From contig JASHWO010000305.1 of assembly GCA_030044045.1 (NCBI GenBank), positions 1 through 6,729 of the forward strand: 6,729 nucleotides of DNA, given 5' to 3'. Both the position numbers and the translations under genes were made by a program. Within the stretch, counting starts at the first letter, position 1, and every line of letters starts with the position of its first letter. Below the pieces are notes generated by a model that was given only the letters and a program-made list of their open reading frames with translations, did not search any database and had not been told where the DNA came from. Of the stretch, positions 1-5,563 are shown piece by piece. This DNA comes from Acidimicrobiales bacterium (GTDB taxonomy: Bacteria; Actinomycetota; Acidimicrobiia; Acidimicrobiales; RAAP-2).

Positions 1-4
1 GGCC

Positions 5-12
5 GGAAGGAG
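5..12 (+). promoter_or_regulatory. Shine-Dalgarno site of the Rieske oxygenase gene
   Basis: GGAAGGAG lies 7 bases before the ATG at 20, a near-ideal ribosome binding site. It fixes the start of the first gene. The promoter is outside the window. Confidence 0.85.
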
Positions 13-19
13 CACCGCC

Positions 20-1429
20 ATGACCGCCACCGCGACGCCCGAGGGGTCGAGCGAGCCGGCCTCGGAGCCCGGCGACGGGGTGGGGGCCGCCGTCCCGGCT
101 CGCTGGCGGCTGGGGCGGTCGTTCGTCCCGAAGGGCCGGTACGTGGACCCGGAGTTCCTCCAGTTGGAGCTGGAACGGTTGTTCCCCCATACGTGGCTCA
201 ACGCCTGCCGGGTGGACGAGGTGGCCCGGGTCGGGGACTACGTGGACTTCGAGATCGGCGGGCAGTCGATCGTGGTGGTGCGGGCAGCGGTGGGCGAGGG
301 GGGCATCCGCGCCTACTTCAACGCCTGCCGCCACCGGGGCACCCGACTGGTGCGGGGCCAGGGGCGGGTGGGGGAGCTGCGTTGCCCGTTCCACGCCTGG
401 CGGTGGGACCTCGACGGCTCGCTCAAGTACCAGGCCGACGCCGGCAACTTCGACCCCCGCCCCCCGGAGGAGCTGTGCCTGCCGGCGTGCCGGGTGGGGA
501 CCTGGGGCGGCTGGGTCTTCGTCACCATGGACCCGGCGGCCGAGCCGCTGGAGGAGTACCTGGCCCCCATCCCCGAGCGCCTGGCCGGCTTCGGGCTGGA
601 GGACATGCGCATCGCCTGGTACAAGTCGGTGGTCCTGCCGGCCAACTGGAAGACCGCCCTCGACGCCTTCGTCGAGAGCTGGCACGTGCCGGGGACCCAC
701 CCCCAGCTCTTGCGACCGGACAAGCGCCCGGGGCCGCCCACTGTGGCCGAGTCGGCGCAGTACGGCGGGACGTTCAACGAGCTGTTCCGCTACCACTCGC
801 GCCACGCCGACCTCTTCCGCTACGGCCCGGAGGGCGACGCCTCCAAGGTGCGGGCCAACTACGGGGTCAACCCGGAGGCCATCTCCACCAACGTCGAGTA
901 CAACTTGCGGGAGCTGCGGGCCCTGTACCTGCGGACCGACCTGGGGGCGGCCGACGAGCTGCGTCGCACGCCGGGAGCCGACGGGCCGGAGGGCAACGCC
1001 ATCTACCAGCGCCTGCGCCGGGAGCACGCCCGGGCGGCCGGCATCGACTACCCCGAGGTCACGGCCGAGCAGTTGAAGGCGGCCATGTACGACTGGCACG
1101 TCTTCCCGAACACGGTGTTCCTGATCGACATGGCCTGTTGCCTCACCTACCGGGCCCGGCCGAACGGGCTGGATCCGGACTCGTGCCTCTTCGACGTGCA
1201 GGGGCTGGAGCTGCCCCCGGCCGAGGGGCTGGCCACGGCCCGCCCCGAGCGCTTCGAGGACTGGCGGGACGGCGACGTGGGGGAGATCCTGCGCCAGGAC
1301 TTCGCCAACATGTCGGAGGTCACGGCCGGGCTCCACTCCGCCGGCTACGACGGCCACCGGCTGAACACGGCCCAGGAGATGACCATCTGGAACTACCACC
1401 GGGCCATCGACGGGTTCCTGTTCGGGTGA
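20..1429 (+). CDS. Rieske [2Fe-2S] ring-hydroxylating oxygenase, alpha (catalytic) subunit
   Basis: A 469-residue protein with the two-domain layout of Rieske non-heme-iron oxygenase large subunits, at the usual length. The N-terminal Rieske domain has C103-x-H105 (CRHRG) and C122-x2-H125 (CPFH), which bind the 2Fe-2S cluster. The catalytic domain has NWK at 209-211 and then E219-x2-H222-x4-H227 (ESWHVPGTH), the mononuclear iron site. The family usually has Asp at the -3 bridging position; Glu sits here, which is common in some subgroups. D427 (RQDFANM) is a candidate third iron ligand. These enzymes insert oxygen using electrons from a ferredoxin and reductase, neither of which is in this window. 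The first 30 residues are low-complexity and probably disordered. The start is fixed by a strong Shine-Dalgarno site. A CoA ligase follows on the same strand, suggesting catabolism of an aromatic, steroid or other cyclic acid. The family call is firm; the substrate is unknown. Confidence 0.95.
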   Translation: MTATATPEGSSEPASEPGDGVGAAVPARWRLGRSFVPKGRYVDPEFLQLELERLFPHTWLNACRVDEVARVGDYVDFEIGGQSIVVVRAAVGEGGIRAYFNACRHRGTRLVRGQGRVGELRCPFHAWRWDLDGSLKYQADAGNFDPRPPEELCLPACRVGTWGGWVFVTMDPAAEPLEEYLAPIPERLAGFGLEDMRIAWYKSVVLPANWKTALDAFVESWHVPGTHPQLLRPDKRPGPPTVAESAQYGGTFNELFRYHSRHADLFRYGPEGDASKVRANYGVNPEAISTNVEYNLRELRALYLRTDLGAADELRRTPGADGPEGNAIYQRLRREHARAAGIDYPEVTAEQLKAAMYDWHVFPNTVFLIDMACCLTYRARPNGLDPDSCLFDVQGLELPPAEGLATARPERFEDWRDGDVGEILRQDFANMSEVTAGLHSAGYDGHRLNTAQEMTIWNYHRAIDGFLFG

Positions 1430-1452
1430 CCCCCGGGGCAGTGGGTGCCAGC

Positions 1453-1481
1453 CCGCCGGAGGGGCGGATCTTCGCTACGCT
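1453..1481 (+). promoter_or_regulatory. weak hairpin and possible -10 box between oxygenase and ligase genes
   Basis: After the oxygenase stop, CCGCC-GGAGG-GGCGG (1453-1467) can fold into a 5-bp stem. There is no T-run, so it is at best a weak terminator. It is followed by TACGCT (1476-1481), which fits the TAnnnT form of an actinobacterial -10 box, but I see no good -35 element upstream. The ligase may be read through from the oxygenase, have its own promoter here, or both. This is inference from short motifs only. Confidence 0.25.
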
Positions 1482-1515
1482 GCGGCGCATCGTGGCGTCC
1501 CATCTCTCTTCCTTG

Positions 1516-1527
1516 CTGCCCGGGCAG
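1516..1527. repeat. perfect 12-bp palindrome in the ligase leader
   Basis: CTGCCCGGGCAG is a perfect palindrome 31 bases before the ligase start. It could be a dimeric-regulator half-site pair or a fortuitous GC-rich palindrome. A related GGGCAG copy lies just after the oxygenase stop (CCCCGGGGCAG, 1431-1441). Confidence 0.3.
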
Positions 1528-1546
1528 TGCCCCCCGGCGCCGGCGC

Positions 1547-1556
1547 GGGGGTGATC
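1547..1556 (+). promoter_or_regulatory. Shine-Dalgarno site that decides the ligase start
   Basis: GGGGGTGATC matches 9 of 10 bases of GGAGGTGATC, the complement of the 16S rRNA 3' end. It is placed directly before the ATG at 1559. This favours 1559 over the in-frame codon at 1445, whose extra 38 residues are Arg/Pro/Cys-rich and look non-coding. Confidence 0.8.
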
Positions 1557-1558
1557 CG

Positions 1559-3076
1559 ATGACGCTGCCCGGTGCGCCCCCCACCCAGGGTGCCATCCCG
1601 AACGGGACCCGCATCCACCAGGTGGCGGCGGCCCACCCGGGGGAGCGGGCGCTGCTGTACGCGGCCGAGGACGGCTCCGAGCGTTCGGTCACCTGGCAGG
1701 AGGTCGACGACCGCTCCACCCAGGTGGCGCGGGTGCTGGCCGACCGGGGCGTGGGCCTCGGCGACATCGTGGCCGTCTGCCTGCGCAACTCGCCCGAGCA
1801 CCTCTTCTCCTGCTTCGCCGCCTGGAAGGTCGGCGCCGTGCCGGTGCCGGTGCGCTGGGACCTGCCTGAGTGGGAGCGATCCCGGGTGCTGGCCACCCTG
1901 GCCCCGCGGCTGGTGGTGGACGGCGACCACCTCGACCTCTTCGAGGAGAGCCTGGGTGCCGACACCGAGCCGTTGCCGGAGGTGACCTCGCCCCACGGGT
2001 GGGGGGTCTGCAGCTCCGGGTCGACCGGCACCCCCAAGGTGATCCTGGTGAAGAACCCGGGCGTGTACATGCCCGGCCTCGGCGTGTCCTCGGTGGTGGA
2101 GGCCTACGGCCGCCTGCCCCGGCCCCAGCTCGTGCTGGTGCCGGCCCCGCTGTACCACACCAACGGGTTCACGGCGACCCGGAACCTGATGGGCGGGGTG
2201 CCCATCGTGCTGCTGGAGCGGTTCAACGCCCCGCGCCTCCTGGACCTGGTCGAGCGGCACCGGATCACCGGGTTCATCGGTGCCACCCCCATGCTCCAGC
2301 GGCTGGCCCAGGTCCCCGGGATCGAGGACCGCGACCTGTCGTCGCTGCAGTGGGTCCAGCAGGGGGCGTCGCCGCTGCCGGTATGGCTCGGCCGCCGGTG
2401 GTGCGAACTGGTCGGCCCGGAGCGGTTCTACATGAGCTACGGCGCCTCGGAGATGCACGGCCTGGTGACCTGCCGGGGTGACGAGTGGCTGGCCCACCCG
2501 GGGACGCTCGGGCGCGGGTTCGGCGAGACGGAGATCCGCGTCCTCGACCCCGACGGCAAGGATCTGCCCCCCGGCGAGGTGGGGGCCATCTACATGCGCA
2601 CGCCCACCGGCCCGGCCGCCTTCTACGTGGGGGACAACGTGGCCCCCATGCCCACCACCGACGACGGCTTCGTGACCGTGGGCGACATGGGTTGGCTGGA
2701 CGAGGACGGGTTCCTCTTCCTGGCCGACCGGCGGGTGGACATGATCGTGACCGGCGGCGTCAACGTGTTCCCGGCCGAGGTGGAGTCGGCCCTGAGCGAG
2801 CACCCGGGCATCGCCGACGTGGTGGTCGTCGGGCTGCGCGATCCGGAGTGGGGTCGGCGGGTGCACGCCATCGTGCAGCCGGCCGCCGGGGCCGCCGGGG
2901 CAGCACTCGACCCCGACGGCGTGGTCCGATTCGCCAAGGAGCGCCTGGCCTCCTACAAGGTGCCCAAGACGGTGGAGCTGGTCGACGTCATCGAGCGGAA
3001 CGAGGCCATGAAGCTGAACCGGGCCGCCCTGGTGGCCGAACGGGAGGGACCGGACCCGGCGCCGGGGGAGGGGTAG
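1559..3076 (+). CDS. acyl-CoA synthetase / AMP-dependent carboxylic acid-CoA ligase (ANL superfamily)
   Basis: A 505-residue enzyme that should activate a carboxylic acid to an acyl-AMP and then to its CoA thioester. Visible ANL motifs in order are the phosphate-binding loop SSGSTGTPK (about 152-160), the adenine-site motif YMSYGASE (about 291-298), GDMGWLDEDGF with the ribose-binding Asp (376), LADRR with the hinge-region Arg (about 389-392), and GGVNVFPAEVE (399-409) opening the small C-terminal domain. SYKVPK (465-470) is present. The usual C-terminal PRT-x-TGK motif appears as ERNEAMKLNR, with K485 as the probable catalytic lysine. This form recalls bile-acid or steroid-acid CoA ligases more than acetyl-CoA synthetase, but that is only a resemblance. 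Length is normal and I see no frameshift. It follows the oxygenase gene by 129 bases on the same strand and is convergent with the FAH-family gene. Ligase function is near certain; the substrate is not determinable. Confidence 0.93.
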   Translation: MTLPGAPPTQGAIPNGTRIHQVAAAHPGERALLYAAEDGSERSVTWQEVDDRSTQVARVLADRGVGLGDIVAVCLRNSPEHLFSCFAAWKVGAVPVPVRWDLPEWERSRVLATLAPRLVVDGDHLDLFEESLGADTEPLPEVTSPHGWGVCSSGSTGTPKVILVKNPGVYMPGLGVSSVVEAYGRLPRPQLVLVPAPLYHTNGFTATRNLMGGVPIVLLERFNAPRLLDLVERHRITGFIGATPMLQRLAQVPGIEDRDLSSLQWVQQGASPLPVWLGRRWCELVGPERFYMSYGASEMHGLVTCRGDEWLAHPGTLGRGFGETEIRVLDPDGKDLPPGEVGAIYMRTPTGPAAFYVGDNVAPMPTTDDGFVTVGDMGWLDEDGFLFLADRRVDMIVTGGVNVFPAEVESALSEHPGIADVVVVGLRDPEWGRRVHAIVQPAAGAAGAALDPDGVVRFAKERLASYKVPKTVELVDVIERNEAMKLNRAALVAEREGPDPAPGEG

Positions 3077-3092
3077 CGCGGCCGGGGCGCGT
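3076..3092. terminator. possible short hairpin between convergent genes
   Basis: Only 18 bases separate the ligase stop from the stop of the opposite-strand FAH-family gene. They contain CGCG-GCCGGGG-CGCG, a 4-bp GC stem (5 with a wobble pair) with no T-run on either side. It might slow polymerase from both directions, but it is too short to call a terminator with confidence. Confidence 0.2.
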
Positions 3093-3094
3093 GG

Positions 3095-3953
3095 TCAGCC
3101 GGCGACCAGGTGGTTGACCAGGACGCCGATGCCCTCCACCGCTACTTCCACCACGTCGCCCGGCCGCACCGCCGCCGGTGGTGGCGGGGTGCCCAGCGTG
3201 ACCACGTCGCCCGGCCGGAGGGTGAGCGACGTCGAGAGGTGGCTGAGCACTTCCCAGGGGGCGAACCGGTAGCTGGCAGTGGTGCCCGACTGCACGGTGG
3301 CCCCGTTGACCCGGGCCTCGATGGCCAGGCCGGCCCGGATCCGGTCGGGGGTGAGGTCGGTGACCACCCAGGGGCCCATCGAGGCGAAGGTGTCGATCCC
3401 CTTGGCCTGGGGAAAGTCGGGGAGGAGCTGGGGCGCGGTGACGTCGTTGTAGCAGGTGTAGCCCCAGATGGCCTCGGCCGCCTGCACCGGGGTGGAGCTC
3501 CCGGCCGACCACCAGGGCCATCTCGGCCTCGGCCCATACGACGTCGGCGAACGGCGGCACCGCGATCTCGTGGTCCGGGCCGCCGGTCCGCGGGACGGCC
3601 TTGGGGCAGAGGAGGGGCTGGCCGCGGTCGGCGCCGCTGCCGCCTGGGGTGGGGGTGGGTCCGGGCGTGGTGGGTGCTCCAGGTGCGGGTCCGGGCGCGG
3701 GGGGTGTGGCGGGCGCGCCGGGCCCAGCGGGCGGTCCGGCCTCGGCAGGTGCGGCAGGTGCGGCAAACCCGCCCAGCACGGCGAAGGTGTGCCCGGGGTC
3801 GACCGGGCAGAGGAGCCGGGCCCCGGCCAGGTCGAAGCGCTCACCGGTGCGTTCCGCGGCGCCGAACGGGTCCCCGGCCAGCGGGTAGAGGTAGGGACCG
3901 TCGACCTCGACCACCACGGTCCGGCCACCGACCGCGGCCCGGGTGACCCTCAC
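3095..3953 (-). pseudogene. fumarylacetoacetate hydrolase (FAH) superfamily protein, frameshifted
   Basis: The gene reads in two frames. Frame one, from a GTG at 3953, gives MRVTRAAVGG through DVVWAEAEMALVVGREL (residues 1-153). It contains the ExE metal-ligand pair (E142, E144) of the FAH C-terminal fold. Frame two then gives TPVQAAEAIWGYTCYNDVTA (with metal-ligand D170), AKGIDTF (K184), a GP at 193-194, and the family ending RPGDVVEVAVEGIG. Dropping one base at about 3494 joins them as GREL-TPVQ, a 285-residue protein. The unshifted frame continues as non-family sequence to about 2988, inside the convergent ligase gene. Family members are hydrolases, hydratases, decarboxylases or isomerases acting on beta-diketo or 2-oxo acids, often in aromatic meta-cleavage pathways. 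Residues about 64-110 form an Ala/Pro/Gly/Thr-rich insertion where the family usually has a G-x-N-Y-x-x-H loop, so that His appears lost. The GTG start overlaps the zur stop (GTGA); a GTG at 3989 is an alternative. It may be a true pseudogene or contain a sequence error. Confidence 0.85.
3743..3765 (-). repeat. 9-bp tandem repeat coding Ala-Ala-Pro in the FAH insertion
   Basis: On the + strand CGGCAGGTG occurs twice in tandem (3743-3751, 3752-3760), followed by a partial CGGCA. Read on the coding strand it gives AAPAAPA at the start of the Ala/Pro/Gly-rich insertion of the FAH-family protein. The unit is in frame (9 bases), so copy number could change by slippage without breaking the reading frame. 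The DNA through to about 3624 is also low-complexity G-rich sequence. Confidence 0.75.
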
Positions 3954-4402
3954 CGGCGTGCCGGAGCCGGCTCGCCCGGCGTCGCGCACTCCGGGCAGAT
4001 GCCGAGGATCTCGACCGTGTGGGTGACGTCGGTATAGCCGTGCTGCTTGCCGGTCTCGGTGGCCCAGCGTTCGACTTCCGGTCCCTCGACCTCGATCGCG
4101 CTGCCGCAGTGACGGCAGATGAGGTGGTGGTGGTGCTCGTCGCTGGCACAGAGGCGGTAGCGGGTCTCGCCGTCGTCACCTCGTAGGGAGTCGAGCTCGC
4201 CGGCGTCGGCGAGGGCCCGCACCTGGTTGTAGACGGTGGTGAGGGCGACGTTCTCGCCCCGGGCTTGCAGCTCGGCGTGGAGCTCTTGGGCGGAGCGGAA
4301 CCCTTCGGAGGCTTCCAGGACGGCGGCCAGGGCGCGTTTCTGCCGCGTCGAGCGCTCTTGGGGCGCCCGACGCGGCAGGGCGTCAGGGTCGGCAGTGGTC
4401 AT
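3950..4402 (-). CDS. zur: zinc uptake regulator, Fur family
   Basis: A 150-residue metalloregulator that probably represses zinc uptake genes when loaded with Zn2+. The N-terminal winged helix contains STRQKRAL, FRSAQELH (35-42) and the recognition helix TTVYNQVRALADAGEL (55-70). The dimerisation domain has the HHHH cluster (90-93), the structural-zinc pairs C96-x2-C99 and C136-x2-C139, and H121 and H128. From recall, FRSAQELH, RGEN, HHHHL, the C-x2-CG pair, IEV and HG-x-x-DV-x-HT closely match Mycobacterium tuberculosis Zur (FurB), which makes Zur more likely than Fur, Mur or PerR. The recognition helix has Asn (TVYNQ) where many family members have Arg (TVYR). No clear Shine-Dalgarno site precedes the ATG. 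It is divergent from znuACB, the classic Zur target, and its stop overlaps the FAH-family start, so the two are probably co-transcribed and translationally coupled. Confidence 0.94.
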   Translation of the reverse strand: MTTADPDALPRRAPQERSTRQKRALAAVLEASEGFRSAQELHAELQARGENVALTTVYNQVRALADAGELDSLRGDDGETRYRLCASDEHHHHLICRHCGSAIEVEGPEVERWATETGKQHGYTDVTHTVEILGICPECATPGEPAPARR

Positions 4403-4438
4403 CGTGTGCGTGGATGTGGTCGGGATGCGTCGCGTAGC

Positions 4439-4449
4439 ACCTTATAGAC
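4439..4449 (-). promoter_or_regulatory. putative -10 region of the zur promoter
   Basis: Read on the - strand this is GTCTATAAGGT, containing TATAAG and TAAGGT. It would start a transcript about 30 bases before the zur ATG. No good -35 hexamer is seen at the right distance. The same GTCTA/AGGT letters occur at the predicted znuA -10 box on the other strand (GTCTAAGGT, 4513-4521), so the two promoters may share a protein-binding element. Confidence 0.45.
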
Positions 4450-4492
4450 GAAGCAAGCCATGGACGGTGCCCGACCTCCGGGGCAGATGTAC

Positions 4493-4521
4493 TTGCAACC
4501 ATTCCAGATACGGTCTAAGGT
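4493..4521 (+). promoter_or_regulatory. putative znuA promoter
   Basis: TTGCAA (4493-4498) and TAAGGT (4516-4521) are separated by 17 bases, a good match to a housekeeping sigma-70 type promoter with a TAnnnT -10 box. The expected transcription start is near 4528, leaving a leader of about 100 bases to the preferred znuA ATG. The spacing and base composition support it; no transcript data are available. Confidence 0.6.
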
Positions 4522-4527
4522 TATCTG
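4505..4527. promoter_or_regulatory. candidate Zur operator: CAGATA-N11-TATCTG
   Basis: A perfect 6-bp inverted repeat with an 11-base spacer covers the predicted znuA -10 box, where a repressor would block RNA polymerase. A second, wider inverted repeat, GTCTA (4513-4517) with TAGAC (4537-4541), overlaps it. Neither closely matches the TGAAAATGATTTTCA-like Zur box I recall from streptomycetes, so assignment to Zur rests on position and symmetry only. Confidence 0.4.
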
Positions 4528-4627
4528 CAACCGATCTAGACAAGCACCGGAGGCGCCGGGCTCACCTCGGGGCCGGGAGGGGTCGATGGTGGCCGTGTCG
4601 GGGATGCCGACGACGAGAGAGAGGACG

Positions 4628-5563
4628 ATGGTGAGATTGGCGAAGGTGGTAGCTGGCATGGTGGCGCTCGAAGCGGCGTTGCTGGCCGTCGGGTTCAGCT
4701 CGTCGACGCCGTCGTCCGGGGCGGCGAGCAGCGGCGGCACCGTGGCGGTGGTGGCGGGGGAGAACGAGTACGGGAACGTGGCATCGCAGATCGGCGGCCA
4801 GTACGTGCGCGTGTACTCGGTGGACTCGAACCCGAACACCGACCCGCACACCTACGAGGCCACGCCGAGCGTGGGGCAGAAGATCGCCAACGCGAACCTG
4901 CTGATCGAGAACGGGGTCGGCTACGACACGTTCATGGACACCCTGGCCTCGGCGTCGCCGAACCCGGCTCGCAAGGTCATCGACGTGCAGCAGCTGCGGG
5001 GCCTCCCGGACAGCACGCCGAACCCGCACCTGTGGTACACACCGCAGACGATGCCGGCCGTGGCCCGGGCCCTGACGACGGACCTGTCGGCACTCGACCC
5101 GACGCACGCGTCGGTTTTCAAGGCCAACGAGATCACGTTCGTGGCGTCGCTGCAGCCCTGGTTCGAGGCCATCGCCGCGTTCAAGGCCAAGTACGGGGGG
5201 ACGGCGGCGGCGACGACCGAGCCGGTGGCCGATTACCTGCTGACCGCCATGGGGATCCGCAACCTGACGCCGTGGCAGTTCCAGGCCGACATCATGAACG
5301 GCACGGACCCCACCCCCCAGGACATCTCGCTGGAGAAGGGTTTCTTCACCAAGCACCAGGTGAAGGTGTTCTGCTATAACCAGCAGGTCACCGACCCGCT
5401 GACCGACTCGATCCGCCAGACGGCGCTGCAGGCCGGTGTGCCCGTGGTCGGAGTGTACGAGACGATGCCCGTCCCCGGCTACGACTACCAGACGTGGATG
5501 ATGGCCGAGCTCGACGCGATCAAGAAGGCCGTCACCACCGGCGCCTCCACCCAGCATCTGTGA
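4628..5563 (+). CDS. znuA: zinc/manganese ABC transporter substrate-binding protein (ZnuA-like)
   Basis: A 311-residue cluster A-I metal-binding protein that captures the metal outside the membrane for the ZnuCB importer. A short basic start (MVRLAK) and a hydrophobic segment (about 7-23) form a signal peptide or membrane anchor, followed by a Ser/Gly-rich linker (24-37). The first lobe has DPHTYEATPS (ligand H74) and NPHLWYTP (ligand H134). The second lobe has TTEPVADYLL (E198, at the third-ligand position) and VPVVGVYETMP (272-281). There is no His-rich loop such as many zinc-binding members carry. The signal region lacks a lipobox Cys: it reads AVGFSSS. The start at 4628 has GAGAGAGG just upstream. 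An in-frame ATG at 4586 also has a good Shine-Dalgarno site (GGGAGG) and would add 14 residues. The stop overlaps the znuC GTG. Divergence from zur argues for zinc. The family is firm, the metal less so. Confidence 0.92.
   Translation: MVRLAKVVAGMVALEAALLAVGFSSSTPSSGAASSGGTVAVVAGENEYGNVASQIGGQYVRVYSVDSNPNTDPHTYEATPSVGQKIANANLLIENGVGYDTFMDTLASASPNPARKVIDVQQLRGLPDSTPNPHLWYTPQTMPAVARALTTDLSALDPTHASVFKANEITFVASLQPWFEAIAAFKAKYGGTAAATTEPVADYLLTAMGIRNLTPWQFQADIMNGTDPTPQDISLEKGFFTKHQVKVFCYNQQVTDPLTDSIRQTALQAGVPVVGVYETMPVPGYDYQTWMMAELDAIKKAVTTGASTQHL

Larger units (their letters stand above)
4403..4627. promoter_or_regulatory. divergent zur / znuACB control region
   Basis: This 225-base gap holds the only notable drop in GC in the window, around 4490-4545. 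A reading frame in phase with znuA stays open from 4460, but it runs through the promoter motifs, so the upstream part is unlikely to be translated. The region contains a plausible + strand promoter, a possible - strand -10 box for zur, an inverted repeat and a direct repeat (listed separately or in the findings). From about 4545 to 4627 it is the GC-rich znuA leader, with no clear riboswitch that I can recognise. No small RNA gene is evident. Confidence 0.8.

Noticed and set aside
193..1554. A 453-residue open frame inside the oxygenase gene in another + frame
   Set aside because: It is Gly/Arg/Pro-rich with no domain features, while the overlapping frame has complete Rieske and iron-site motifs.
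1475..2866. A 463-residue open frame on the - strand opposite the ligase gene
   Set aside because: It mirrors the codon pattern of the well-supported ligase on the other strand, has His/Gln/Gly/Arg-rich composition, and shows no recognisable domain. Long antisense frames are expected in very GC-rich DNA.
3481..3510. Programmed ribosomal frameshifting in the FAH-family gene
   Set aside because: I see no classical slippery heptamer, stop codon at the shift or downstream stimulator, and the FAH family is not known for recoding. Mutation or sequence error is simpler.
3110..3946. + strand open frames across the FAH-family gene
   Set aside because: They are Arg/Gly-rich shadows. The - strand frames carry FAH motifs on both sides of the frameshift.
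4460..4627. Extending znuA upstream to the ATG at 4460
   Set aside because: The extension would run through the predicted promoter and operator, and its residues do not look like a signal peptide. The ATGs at 4628 or 4586 have ribosome sites.
4522..4627. A riboswitch in the znuA leader
   Set aside because: The leader is about 100 bases with no recognisable conserved riboswitch core, and a dedicated protein regulator (Zur) is next door.
4562..5557. A 331-residue open frame antisense to znuA
   Set aside because: It is Arg/His/Gly-rich with no family motifs; the + strand frame has clear metal-binding motifs and a ribosome site.
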